A DNA stretch of 64,000 nucleotides from Streptomyces panaciradicis. GTDB lineage: Bacteria; Actinomycetota; Actinomycetes; Streptomycetales; Streptomycetaceae. The notes beneath the pieces were generated by a model. That model saw nothing but the letters and a program-made list of their open reading frames with translations, did not search any database and was not told where the DNA came from. Positions 47,578 to 55,949 of this stretch are shown here, in pieces (within the stretch, counting starts at the first letter, position 1; the number at the start of each line of letters is the position of its first letter). A program made the translations under genes and the position numbers. The stretch is taken from NCBI RefSeq assembly GCF_023516615.1, contig NZ_JAMGBF010000037.1, positions 1 to 64,000 on the forward strand, given 5' to 3'.

Positions 47578-48012
47578 TCAGGTCCGCCTGGGAAACGATC
47601 GCCGCGACGCGACGGTTTCCGCGATCTGCTGAGCCACCTCTGCAGCGGACTCGTGCTCCCAGAACCTCAGGACGGTCCAGCCGGCAGCACGTAGGTGATC
47701 CGTTGTCTCACGATCACGTGCCATGTTCTTGTCGAGCTTGGTGCGCCACCACTCTGCGTTGGCTTTCGGCTGCGTCGCGTGCTGGGGGCAGCCGTGCCAG
47801 AAGCAACCATCCATGAAGACCGCGATCTTGAGCTTGCCGAAGACGATGTCGATCGTGCGGCGCGGGGCCCCTGGTACGGGCACGTTCACCCGGTACCGCA
47901 GGCCTTCAGCATGCAGGAGCCGTCGCACCGCGACCTCGGGTGCTGTGTCGCGTGAACCTTGTCGGCTCATGCGGGCCGAGACGGAGGGGGAGGACGGGAC
48001 GGTATCTGGCAC
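47578..48012 (-). CDS. vsr: Very short patch repair endonuclease (Vsr)
   Basis: A 144-aa nuclease nicking at T:G mismatches left by deamination of 5-methylcytosine. Family motifs are RQGSRDTAPEVAVRRLLHAEGLRYRV, TIDIVFGKLKIAVFMDGCFWHGCPQH (catalytic Asp and zinc Cys/His) and the aromatic WWRTKLDKNMARDRE. The start is GTG at 48012; an internal ATG at 47970 is the alternative. It lies upstream of the coupled operon on the same strand, consistent with an active cytosine methyltransferase in the island. Confidence 0.93.
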   Translation of the reverse strand: MPDTVPSSPSVSARMSRQGSRDTAPEVAVRRLLHAEGLRYRVNVPVPGAPRRTIDIVFGKLKIAVFMDGCFWHGCPQHATQPKANAEWWRTKLDKNMARDRETTDHLRAAGWTVLRFWEHESAAEVAQQIAETVASRRSFPRRT

Positions 48013-48515
48013 GTGAGCATTCTGCCGGCGTCTCCAATGTGTGGGAGCGCCCGCGCCAATCCGGAGGACGCCGAGGCAGGAGGATGACTACGCCCGCCAA
48101 GGCGTTGGCGTTCGGCGCATCGCCGGCAATCCGCATGTCGTCGCAGCGCTGGGCGACTTGGAGGTGGCGGCGTGGGACGCAATGGCAGTGCGGCCCTGGC
48201 GTCGGGAGGCGGGCGGCCCCGCTGGGCAGTCACCGTAGGGCCGCCCGCTTCTTCGCAGTGTCGTGCCTCCGCGGCCTGCCTCAAGGGCGCTGCGCGTCGC
48301 CTGCGGCGATGGCCCTCCGGGCCACCCTTGACCCAGGCCGCTCCAGCACGGGTGAGAAGCGAGCGGGCGGCCTGGGGAAAGTGGGCGTCAGGGGCGGATG
48401 GGCGGACGCGGGTCGTCCGGTGGGCCGGGGTCGCAGGCGCGTCTGCCCTTGGGGGCACGCCGGGCTCGTTCAGCGGCCTGCGGGAGTGCTCCGGCGTACG
48501 GGCGTCGTGGCGCTG
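48013..48515. other. 503-bp gap at the island edge, no convincing gene
   Basis: I see no protein family in any frame. There is a CGCCAA-N4-TTGGCG palindrome (48095-48110), a possible control element ahead of vsr, and a strong hairpin GCGGGCGGCCC/GGGCCGCCCGC (48209-48248) resembling a terminator. The remainder is GC-rich without repeats. No integrase or attachment duplicate was found. Confidence 0.5.
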
Positions 48516-49526
48516 CTAGGCGCTGTGGCACCCCTCGTACCCCCGCCCCGACCCGCACCAGCACACCGCCCCCCGCTGCGGCGGCCACTCCACGGCGCGT
48601 CCTCGGGCCGCCAGTGTGGTCGCGTACTGGGGGAGGAGGTCCGTGTCCGAGGGGGAGGTGCCTTCCGAGGCGGCGAAGGCCTCGTACGACGGGACCGTGC
48701 CCGTGACGATTCCCAGGTTCGGCGTGCCGCTGGACGCCAGCTCCCGCAGCGAGGCCTCTATCGTCGCGAGGTGGGTCTCGTGGGAGGGGTACTCCTCGGC
48801 CAGGGCCGGGTACGCGGCCACCAGTTCCGCCAGCTCGTTCGCCGGCCAGTGCAGGACCGCCACCGGGAACGGGCGGGACAGGGCCTCCCGGTAGGTGCCG
48901 AGCTCCGCGCGCAGGCGGGAGATCTCCGCCTGCAGTTCCGCCGGGTTGTCCGAGCCCAGGGACCACACCCGCTTGGGGTCGTGCAGTTCGTCCAGGGGGA
49001 CCGGTGCGGTGGAGAGGGTGTCGGCCAGGACGTCCCAGTCGTCGTGCGCCACGCCCAGCATGCGGCGGACCCGGTGGCGGCCGAAGAGCAGCGGGTGCGT
49101 CGAGTACGGGGGCTCCGCCACGTCCGTCAGCAGCAGCCGGGCGCCCTCCGTGAACGTCTCGTGGGCCGCCTCCAGCTCGTCGTGCGCCTCCAGGGACTCC
49201 GCCACGATCACCCAGGGCGCCGGGTCGCGGGGTGCTGCCACACGGATGCCGGTGATGATGGCCCTGGCCTCGGCCTCGTGGCCGTACTCCCAGAGGTTGG
49301 AGGCCTTCAGGGCCCGTACCAGATAGGGGTTCTCCAGGCCGTCCGCGGAGGAGAGCAGGCGGTCGTAGAGGGTGGTCGCGGCGGGGCGGTCGCCGGACAG
49401 TTCCAGGTGGGCCGCGGCCTGGAGGAGCAGGGCCTCGGCGTCCTCGGGATACAGGCCGGCGGTTCGCTCCAGGCGGGCCGCTTCGGCGGTGTGGTCGACG
49501 TTCTCGGCAGGCGTGTCGGGGCGCAT
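48516..49526 (-). CDS. SEC-C motif protein with TPR-like repeats
   Basis: A 336-aa soluble protein. The N-terminal part is helical and TPR-like (EAEALLLQAAAHLELSGDRPAATTLYDRLL, AEARAIITGIRV). The C-terminus carries a SEC-C zinc motif, CWCGSGRGYEGCH, used elsewhere for SecA/SecB-type contacts or metal binding. An intervening region has a coiled coil (PAELQAEISRLRAELGTYREAL). Function unknown, but the gene is common in streptomycetes and marks the return to core sequence. Confidence 0.85.
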   Translation of the reverse strand: MRPDTPAENVDHTAEAARLERTAGLYPEDAEALLLQAAAHLELSGDRPAATTLYDRLLSSADGLENPYLVRALKASNLWEYGHEAEARAIITGIRVAAPRDPAPWVIVAESLEAHDELEAAHETFTEGARLLLTDVAEPPYSTHPLLFGRHRVRRMLGVAHDDWDVLADTLSTAPVPLDELHDPKRVWSLGSDNPAELQAEISRLRAELGTYREALSRPFPVAVLHWPANELAELVAAYPALAEEYPSHETHLATIEASLRELASSGTPNLGIVTGTVPSYEAFAASEGTSPSDTDLLPQYATTLAARGRAVEWPPQRGAVCWCGSGRGYEGCHSA

Positions 49527-49611
49527 GAGGGAAACCGTACTGCCCCTCGCTGACGATGAAGAGGTCCGTGCTGGTCACGGGACGGCTCAGCGGGGGGGCG
49601 AGGCCCGGGTC

Positions 49612-49710
49612 CACGACGGCTCAGCCGCGGAGCGTGCCGGCGAGGCCCAGCCTCACGACGGCTCAGCCGCGGAGCGTGCCGGCGAGGGGCAGCCTCACGA
49701 CGGCTCAGCG
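49612..49710. repeat. 42-bp tandem repeat, two full copies and a partial third
   Basis: CACGACGGCTCAGCC begins at 49612, 49654 and 49696. A diverged partial copy precedes at about 49581. The block lies between the SEC-C and MFS genes, and the MFS stop codon is formed by the last copy. Confidence 0.85.
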
Positions 49711-50892
49711 GCGCGGTACGGGCTCGCGTGCCGCCCGGGCCATCGTCAGCAGGCCGGCCAGCACGAGGGCCGCGCCCACGTACAGCGGTGCCGTGTAGCC
49801 CAGGCCCGCGCTGATCGCCGCCCCGCCCAGCCACGCGCCCAGCGCGTTGCCGACGTTCGACGCCGAGACGTTGGCGCCGGCCGCGAGCGGCACTCCGTGG
49901 GCGGCGTCCGTGACGCGGGTGATCAGGCCGGGGACGGGGGCGAAGCCGGCCGCGCCCAGGAGGAAGGTGAGGACTGCGGCCGCCACCGGGCTGCCGGCCA
50001 GCAGGCCCAGTGCCAGGAGGGTCGCCGTGAGCGCGGCCAGGGACACCAGCAGGGTGCGGTCGCGGTCGCGGTCCGCCGCCCGGCCGCCCACGATGTTGCC
50101 GACGGCCAGCCCGCTGCCGTAGACCACCAGCAGCCAGGCGACGTCCGTGTCCGAGAAGCCCGTGACCTCGGTGAAGGTGTAGGCGATGTAGCTGAAGGCG
50201 CCGAACATGCCGCCGTAGCCGAGGGCCGTGGCGGTCAGGGTCAGCCACACCTGGCGTGCGCGCAGGGAGCGAAGCTGGGCCGGCAGGGCGATGAGCGCCT
50301 CCTCGCCCGGCTCCGGTCTGCCCGCCCACGCCGGTACCAGTACCGCGATCGCCACCGCCGCCACGACGCCGACCCCGGTGATCGCCCAGAACGTCGCCCG
50401 CCAGCCCCAGCGGTCGCCGATCAGCGCGCCGAAGGGGACGCCCAGGACGTTCGCCGCCGTCAGGCCCGCGAACATCACCGCCACCGCCCGCGACGCGCGC
50501 TCCGGTGCGACCATGCGGCGCGCCACCAGGGAGCCGAGGCCGAAGAAGGTGCCGTGGCAGAGGGCGGCGACCATGCGGCCCAGGAGCATCACCGGGTAGT
50601 CGGGCGCGAGCGCCGAGAGGAGGTTTCCCGCGACGAACAGCACCACCAGGCCGGTCAGGACCGGTTTGCGGGGCAGCCGCGCGGTCGCGGCCGTCACCGC
50701 GATCGCGCCGACCGCGACGGTCAGGGCGTATCCGGAGATCAGCCGGCCGGCCGCGGCCTCGGACACGGCGAGGTCGCGGGCCAGCTGGGGCAGCAGTCCG
50801 GCGATCACGAACTCGGTCAGCCCGATGCCGAAACCGCCGAGGGCGAGGGCGAGCAGTCCGGCCGGGAGCCGGGCGGGCGGCGACCCGGTCAC
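49705..50892 (-). CDS. MFS transporter, DHA1-type drug/sugar efflux group
   Basis: A 395-aa twelve-helix exporter. LPAGLLALALGGFGIGLTEFVIAGLLPQLARDL is the family N-terminus (AraJ/PbuE-type), with a loop AAADRDRDRT between the halves. No ATG fits; a GTG at 50892 gives the correct length, though its ribosome site is weak. It lies downstream of the GH30 gene by 50 bp and may be cotranscribed. Its stop falls in a 42-bp repeat. Substrate unknown. Confidence 0.82.
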   Translation of the reverse strand: MTGSPPARLPAGLLALALGGFGIGLTEFVIAGLLPQLARDLAVSEAAAGRLISGYALTVAVGAIAVTAATARLPRKPVLTGLVVLFVAGNLLSALAPDYPVMLLGRMVAALCHGTFFGLGSLVARRMVAPERASRAVAVMFAGLTAANVLGVPFGALIGDRWGWRATFWAITGVGVVAAVAIAVLVPAWAGRPEPGEEALIALPAQLRSLRARQVWLTLTATALGYGGMFGAFSYIAYTFTEVTGFSDTDVAWLLVVYGSGLAVGNIVGGRAADRDRDRTLLVSLAALTATLLALGLLAGSPVAAAVLTFLLGAAGFAPVPGLITRVTDAAHGVPLAAGANVSASNVGNALGAWLGGAAISAGLGYTAPLYVGAALVLAGLLTMARAAREPVPRR

Positions 50893-50942
50893 CGGTGTTG
50901 TCCGGCGACCGGACCCCGCCCGCGCGGCGGAGCGGTCCCGTG

Positions 50943-52415
50943 TCAGACCGTCACTCCGTCGATCTGCAGCGTCTGCACCGCCTTGCCCGCCACCGACACC
51001 GCGACGGACTTCCCGTTGAGGTAGGTGTCGGAGTACGACCGGTAGAGGTCGCCGCCCGTCGTCACCGTGTTCCAGCGCGGCACGAGGCCGCCCGAACCGC
51101 CGGTCACCGTCGTGAACTTGGAGAGGTCGAAGGTGAACGTCTGGGCGGATGTGGAGGTGTTGAGGGCCACGATCACCAGGCGCCTGGCCGAGGAGTCGTA
51201 GGCGGCGACCGCGTTGCTCACGCCCGTGTCGAGGATCTTCATGCCGGGCCGGATGTGCCGGCTGAACTGGGCCATCGTGTAGTACTTCGTCTGCACCGCG
51301 CCCGCCTGCAGGGTGCTCGCGTCGTACGCGATCATCGCCCAGTTGGTGGAGGGGTCCATGACCTGCCAGTAGACCCAGGCGGTCGGGTGCAGCCAGCGGA
51401 AGTCGTACAGGAGGTTGAAGGCGAGGGTGTAGCCGGTGCCGTCGTTGTCGCCGGTCTCCGAGTTCCACAGGGCCTTGCCCGCCGTCGTCACCACGTCCGT
51501 GTAGAGCAGGTCTCTACGGCCGCCGGAGCCCTGGTAGCCGTGGACGTTGACGCGGTTGACGTAGCCCTTGGTGGTGGCGGAGAAGGAGTTCCAGGTGGTG
51601 CGGGCCAGGTCGTAGCTCGTCTCGTCGGACGCCGAGATCCTCGTGCCCGTCAGGCCCCGCTTGTCCAACTCGCTGCGCAGGTAGGGCAGTACGGCCGACT
51701 GGACCGTCGCGTCCATGTGGCAGCCCTCCTGGGTGCCGGTGGCCGTCCACCAGGACGAGGAGGGCTCGTTGAAGGCCTCGACGGTCGCGAAGTTCACACC
51801 CCAGTTGTTCTTGGCGTAGAGGGCCACCGCGGCGAGGTGGGAGGCGTGCTGCCGGTAGTTCCAGGACTGGAGGTTGTTGCCGCCGTCGGAGGCGCCGGAG
51901 GGGTTGTGGTTCAGGCACATCCACCACATGGGGGAGTTGGCGAAGAGCTCGGTGGTCGCGCCGCGGGCCACCGCCTTCGTCAGCATCGCGCGCTGGGTGG
52001 CGTCCGCCGTCCACTTCCAGGCCGAGGAGGCGGGGTCCTCGTTGTTCCAGTCCTGCCAGTAGCCCTCGATCTGCTTGAAGGCGGGGATGTTGGGGGAGAC
52101 GGCCATGCTCTCGCCGCCCACGGTGTTCCAGCTGCATCCGCCCAGGTTGTAGCGGGCGATGTTCATCCCGAGGCCGGGCAGCGAAGTGCCGTTGTACGTC
52201 GTGGACTTGGTGGTGAAGAAGATGTCGGCGAAGTCGTCCCGGCCGCCGAAGACGTTGGCCCACCAGGCCAGGGAGGTGCCCCAGCCCTCCCAGGTGCCGT
52301 AGGAGGTGCCGGGGGAGACGGCGATCGTGGCGTCGGCGCGTGCGGTGCCGGTGGCGAGGGCGCTGCCCAGGACGGCTCCGCCGGCCGCTGTCAGCAGGGT
52401 TCTGCGTCGGATCAT
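50943..52415 (-). CDS. Secreted GH30 glycosidase (endo-beta-1,6-galactanase-like)
   Basis: A 490-aa precursor with a Tat-like signal (MIRRRTLLTAAGG, cleavage near TARA). The TIM-barrel has acid/base Glu217 in EAFNEPSSSWW and nucleophile Glu320 in WNSETGDNDGTG. The YGTWEGWGTSLAWWANVFGGRDDF start is typical of GH30 subfamily 5, whose characterised members hydrolyse beta-1,6-galactans of arabinogalactan. The C-terminal ~100 residues form the beta-sandwich companion domain. A TGTCG-N7-CGACA repeat upstream may be its operator. Confidence 0.85.
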   Translation of the reverse strand: MIRRRTLLTAAGGAVLGSALATGTARADATIAVSPGTSYGTWEGWGTSLAWWANVFGGRDDFADIFFTTKSTTYNGTSLPGLGMNIARYNLGGCSWNTVGGESMAVSPNIPAFKQIEGYWQDWNNEDPASSAWKWTADATQRAMLTKAVARGATTELFANSPMWWMCLNHNPSGASDGGNNLQSWNYRQHASHLAAVALYAKNNWGVNFATVEAFNEPSSSWWTATGTQEGCHMDATVQSAVLPYLRSELDKRGLTGTRISASDETSYDLARTTWNSFSATTKGYVNRVNVHGYQGSGGRRDLLYTDVVTTAGKALWNSETGDNDGTGYTLAFNLLYDFRWLHPTAWVYWQVMDPSTNWAMIAYDASTLQAGAVQTKYYTMAQFSRHIRPGMKILDTGVSNAVAAYDSSARRLVIVALNTSTSAQTFTFDLSKFTTVTGGSGGLVPRWNTVTTGGDLYRSYSDTYLNGKSVAVSVAGKAVQTLQIDGVTV

Positions 52416-52534
52416 GGCTACTGCTCCGCTTCGTTCGGCGGGGTGTGCGGGCCGGTCCCGAGCCGGCGCGCGACCCGGCGGGGTGGCGTGTCCCGTGCAT
52501 GCCACGACGAAGCATCGGGGGTGCCGTGCGGGGT

Positions 52535-52551
52535 TGTCGAGGGTTGCGACA
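52535..52551 (-). promoter_or_regulatory. Inverted repeat upstream of GH30
   Basis: TGTCG (52535-52539) and CGACA (52547-52551) are separated by 7 bp. It lies 120 bp upstream of the GH30 start, next to an A/T-richer TTTCTAAAAC stretch suitable for a promoter. Confidence 0.35.
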
Positions 52552-52660
52552 GCACTTTCTAAAACCTGTGTACGAAGGGTCGAACGGCGCCTGCCGCTGG
52601 TGAGTTGAAGGCCCTGCGCCTATCGTGCGGGCGGCTCGGTGCGGGGCCGGGAGGCGAGGC

Positions 52661-53452
52661 GTGCGGATGCGGGTTCGCGTGGTGCAGCACAGCAATCTGC
52701 GGCGGTCGCTCCGGCGGCGCCGCGCGCTGTGGACCGGGGGCGAGGTCCTCGTCACCGCGGGGCTGGTGCTCCTGCTGCTCGTCGTCCATCAGCTGTGGTG
52801 GACCAACCGGGAGGCCCGGCGCGGCGCCGAGCACAAGGTGCAGGCGCTGGAGCGGCAGTGGGGTGCCGGTGCCGGTGGAGGCGGTGGCAGCGGTGACCAG
52901 GACGGCTCCGGTACGGCCGCCTCGGCCCCGCCGGTCCGTGCGGGGAGCGGCGCTCGGGTCCGCGGGCACTCCGGCGCGGCCCCGTCGTCACGCCCCGTCC
53001 GGTCCCAGGCCTACGCCGTCCTCGTCATCCCCCGCCTCGGTCTGCGCGTCCCGGTCGCCGAGGGCGTCAGCAAGCAGAACGTCCTGAACAAGGGCTACGT
53101 CGGTCACTACATCGGCACCCAACAGCCGGGCCAGACGGGCAACTTCGCGGTCGCGGGTCACCGCAACACCCATGGCGAGCCCTTCCGGTACATCAATCGG
53201 CTGCGGCCGAGGGATCTGGTGGAGGTGGAGACGCGCGACGCGACCTACACGTACGCCGTCGACCGGACCCTGCCGCAGACGTCGGCCCGTGACTCGGGGG
53301 TCGTGCGGCCGATTCCGCGCTCTCTCGTCCGGCCCGGGTACGGGTACAGCGAGCCCGGCTCCTACATCACCCTGACGACCTGCACACCGGAGTTCACCTC
53401 CCGCTACCGCCTGGTGGTGTGGGGCAGGCTGGTCGCCGTGCGCCCGCGCTGA
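52661..53452 (+). CDS. Class E sortase
   Basis: A 263-aa transpeptidase with an N-terminal anchor helix (about residues 28-46) and a Gly/Ser-rich linker to residue ~115. The sortase barrel has His167 in AVAGHRNTHGEPF, Cys241 in ITLTTCTPEF and Arg250 in SRYRLVVWGRL. Class E enzymes link LAxTG proteins to peptidoglycan in actinobacteria. An LAxTG protein is encoded at 60542. The GTG at 52661 (GGGAGG upstream) or ATG at 52667 can be the start. Confidence 0.88.
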   Translation: MRMRVRVVQHSNLRRSLRRRRALWTGGEVLVTAGLVLLLLVVHQLWWTNREARRGAEHKVQALERQWGAGAGGGGGSGDQDGSGTAASAPPVRAGSGARVRGHSGAAPSSRPVRSQAYAVLVIPRLGLRVPVAEGVSKQNVLNKGYVGHYIGTQQPGQTGNFAVAGHRNTHGEPFRYINRLRPRDLVEVETRDATYTYAVDRTLPQTSARDSGVVRPIPRSLVRPGYGYSEPGSYITLTTCTPEFTSRYRLVVWGRLVAVRPR

Positions 53453-53484
53453 GAGCCAACCCACCCGGCCTCCGCCCGGTCCCC

Positions 53485-54903
53485 TCACGCCCGCTCTCGC
53501 AGCCCCACCACGGCCACCGCCGCCACCAGTGCCAGTACCGCCGACACCGTCATCGCGATGTCCGCGCCGTGGCCCGGGCCGCCGCCCGACGACGTGACGA
53601 TCGCGATGGTCAGGGCGACACCGGCGCAGGAGCCGATGTAGCGGAAGGTCTGCTGGGCGCCGGACCCCATGGCGGCGCGGGCCGCCGGCACCGACTCCAC
53701 CGCGAGCAGGGGCAGCGCGGCGTTGAGCAGGCCGCTGCCGATGCCGCCCACGATCAGGCCGGGCAGCAGCCGGTGCCAGGAGCCCGAGCCGATGGCGCCG
53801 AGCATGGTCAGGACGCCGACCGCGTGCAGGGCGAAGCCGACCGCCAGCTGCCAACGGGTGGAGACCCGGCCCGCCAGCCGCTTGGCCTGCAGGGCCACCC
53901 CGAAGGACAGGCCCGACCAGAGCAGCAGCAGCCAGGCGGTGTCCAGCGCGGACATCCCGAGCACCTGCTGGAGCAGCGCCGGCACGAAGCTGAACAGGCC
54001 GATCACCGCGAGGCCCGTGAACAGCCCGCTCACGGAGGAGGCCAGGAAGCGGGGGTGGCGGAGCAGCGAGAGGTCGATCATGGGGGTCGTCGTACGGCGC
54101 TCCAGCCGGGCGAAGACGCCCACCAGCAGGACGGCCGCCAGCAACAGGCCGCCCACCTGCGGGCGCAGCCAGCCGTCCCGGCCGAGGGTGAGGGCGGCGA
54201 CCAGGGAGACCAGTGCCAGCCCGAACGTCAGGGCGCCCGCCAGGTCCGGTCGTCCGCCTCTCGGGGAGCGCGACTCCGACAGGGGGCGCACGCCCGCCGC
54301 GGCCACCGCCAGGGCCAGCGCGCCCAGCACGCCGTAGGCCACCCGCCAGCCGGGCAGGGCGCCCGCCACCAGCGGGCCGACCGCGATCCCGCCGCTGACG
54401 AAGGCTCCCCACACACCGGTCGCGTGCAGCCGGCCGCGCGGGCTGGGATAGGCGTGCACCAGCAGGCCCAGGCTGCTCGCCAGGATCGCCGCGCTCGCGG
54501 CGCCCTGGGCGATGCGAGCGAGCGTGAACTGCCAGGTGGAGGAGGTCAGCGCACCGAGGACGGTGGTCAGGCCGAGGGCGAGGGTGCCCAGCAGGAAGAT
54601 CCTGCGCCGGCCGTAGTCGTCGGCGAGGCTGCCGGCCACCAGCAGGAGGGCGGCCAGGCCCAGCGGGGTGCCGTTGAGGAGCCAGGCCTGGGCGGACGGC
54701 GAGGTGTGCAGGGCGGCCGCGGTGCCGGGGAGCGTGACCATCGGCGCGGTGTACGTCATCAGGGCGACGGCCGTCGCCGCGCTGGTCACGGCAAGGGTGG
54801 CGCGCGGGTGCGGGGGTGCCTCCGCGGAGGGCGCCGGTGTCGTCGTCCGCGGCCCGGTGGGCGCGTCGGACCGCGTGAGAGTTCGTTCATTGAACCTAGC
54901 CAT
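53485..54903 (-). CDS. MFS transporter, EmrB/DHA2-like efflux group
   Basis: A 472-aa transporter. SAQAWLLNGTPLGLAALLLVAGSLADDYGRRRIFLLG and the TWQFTLARIAQGAASAAILASSLGLL stretch in helix 4 are typical of drug exporters. The N-terminal ~35 residues are polar. The ATG at 54903 appears leaderless: a -10-like TACGGT lies just seven bases upstream. It is divergent from an HxlR regulator and its first codons overlap one of two identical palindromic operators. Confidence 0.87.
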   Translation of the reverse strand: MARFNERTLTRSDAPTGPRTTTPAPSAEAPPHPRATLAVTSAATAVALMTYTAPMVTLPGTAAALHTSPSAQAWLLNGTPLGLAALLLVAGSLADDYGRRRIFLLGTLALGLTTVLGALTSSTWQFTLARIAQGAASAAILASSLGLLVHAYPSPRGRLHATGVWGAFVSGGIAVGPLVAGALPGWRVAYGVLGALALAVAAAGVRPLSESRSPRGGRPDLAGALTFGLALVSLVAALTLGRDGWLRPQVGGLLLAAVLLVGVFARLERRTTTPMIDLSLLRHPRFLASSVSGLFTGLAVIGLFSFVPALLQQVLGMSALDTAWLLLLWSGLSFGVALQAKRLAGRVSTRWQLAVGFALHAVGVLTMLGAIGSGSWHRLLPGLIVGGIGSGLLNAALPLLAVESVPAARAAMGSGAQQTFRYIGSCAGVALTIAIVTSSGGGPGHGADIAMTVSAVLALVAAVAVVGLRERA

Positions 54904-54943
54904 GCCGTGCACCGTAGCACTGAAGGTTCGTTCATTGAACCTA
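54881..54943. promoter_or_regulatory. Twin HxlR-type operators and overlapping divergent promoters
   Basis: GTTCGTTCATTGAACCTA occurs at 54881 and 54926, 45 bp apart. Each is centred on inverted arms (AGGTTC...GAACCT in the second). The right one overlaps a -35 TTGAAC, 18 bp before TACAGT, which points to the hxlR gene. The left one overlaps the start of the exporter gene. This is strong evidence for autoregulation and exporter control by the HxlR protein. Confidence 0.75.
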
Positions 54944-54971
54944 TGGGTGGGAAATGGTTACAGTGGGCGCC

Positions 54972-55499
54972 ATGGCACTGGGCAAGGACTACGCGACACA
55001 GGAGTGCTCCATCGCTCGCGCGCTGGAGATCGTCGGCGAGCGCTGGACCCTGCTCGTCGTCCGCGACGCGCTGTACGGCGTCCGGCGCTACAACGACTTC
55101 CTCGTCCACCTCGGCATCCCCCGCGCGGTCCTCGCCGCCCGCCTCCAGACGCTGACGGCCGAGGGAATCCTGGAGAAGCGCCGCTACCAGCAGTCACCCC
55201 CGCGCGACGAGTACGTCATCACCGAGCGCGGCATCGCCCTGTGGCCGACGCTGCGCTCCCTCGGCCGCTGGGGCCGCGAGCACTTCGCCGAGGAACCAGT
55301 GCGCGTCTTCCGGCACGCCGACTGCGGCACCGAACTCGGTCCGTACGGCGAATGCCCCGCCTGTGGAACCGTCGTGCCGGTCGCGGACGTCGTCATGGAG
55401 CCGGGACCCGGTCTGAGCCCGGACCCGGCGGACCCCGTCAGCCGGGCCCTGCTCGCACCGAAGAGGCTCCTGGAGCCGATCGAGACCGGTCAGGTATAA
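54972..55499 (+). CDS. HxlR family transcriptional regulator
   Basis: A 175-aa winged-helix protein. CSIARALEIVGERWTLLVVRDALYGVRRYNDFLVHLGIPRAVLAARL is the HxlR signature including its conserved Cys; EYVITERGIALWPTL ends the domain. A zinc-ribbon-like C-terminus follows (CGTELGPYGECPACG, four Cys). The start at 54972 fits a leaderless transcript; ATG 54954 is the longer option. It is divergent from the MFS exporter and should respond to a small molecule exported by it. Confidence 0.9.
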   Translation: MALGKDYATQECSIARALEIVGERWTLLVVRDALYGVRRYNDFLVHLGIPRAVLAARLQTLTAEGILEKRRYQQSPPRDEYVITERGIALWPTLRSLGRWGREHFAEEPVRVFRHADCGTELGPYGECPACGTVVPVADVVMEPGPGLSPDPADPVSRALLAPKRLLEPIETGQV

Positions 55500-55546
55500 C
55501 CGACGGCAGGGAAGACAGCCGTACGAGCGAGGGAAGGGGGGAAGCC

Positions 55547-55858
55547 GTGATCCGCGACCGGATCGGCGCGCGCCCCTTCGCCGTGCTCGTCCTGCTGCTC
55601 CTGCAGATCGCCCTGTTCGACACCGGCACCCTCGCCGCCACCGTCGCGCTGGCCGCCACCGCCGCGGCCGGTTCCGCGCTCGCCGCCTGTGCCCTCGTCG
55701 CCGCGCGCTGCGCCCCGGCCGTACCGCCCACCCGGGTGCGCACGGCGATCCGGGACCGCGCCCGCCGTACCGCCTTCCTGCCGCAGCGCGACCCCGACGC
55801 CAGGGGGCGCACCCGGCCCCGGGCCCCCGGATCGGCCCTTCCGGCGACCGCCGCGTAG
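55547..55858 (+). CDS. DUF6412-like small membrane protein
   Basis: A 103-aa protein starting at GTG (VIRDRIGARPFAVLVLLLL) behind GGGAAGGGGG. Two hydrophobic helices (about residues 10-25 and 28-52) and a basic Arg/Pro-rich tail. I recall this type next to YidC paralogues in streptomycetes, as here, 91 bp upstream of the yidC-like gene. Function unknown; possibly cotranscribed with it. Confidence 0.7.
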   Translation: MIRDRIGARPFAVLVLLLLQIALFDTGTLAATVALAATAAAGSALAACALVAARCAPAVPPTRVRTAIRDRARRTAFLPQRDPDARGRTRPRAPGSALPATAA

Positions 55859-55949
55859 GGCACGCGCACCACCTCGCACCGGCCCCTCGCGCGGTCGTCA
55901 TGCCGCCCGCACCGCTCCACTTCCGGCATGACCCTCGGAGGGCTCACCC

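Noticed and set aside
37722..48012. BREX, DISARM or Dnd/Ssp system
   Set aside because: None of PglZ, BrxC/L, DrmA-C, DndB-E or SspB-type motifs are present; the Z1, GHKL and DUF4420 genes point to another class.
37722..48012. AIPR component expected for a complete Mza system
   Set aside because: The 298-aa protein and other frames lack any feature I associate with AIPR; it is recorded as absent from the window, not proven absent from the genome.
48041..48458. Small open frames in the gap between vsr and the SEC-C gene
   Set aside because: No ribosome sites, no family resemblance, and shadow-like Arg/Gly/Pro composition on both strands.
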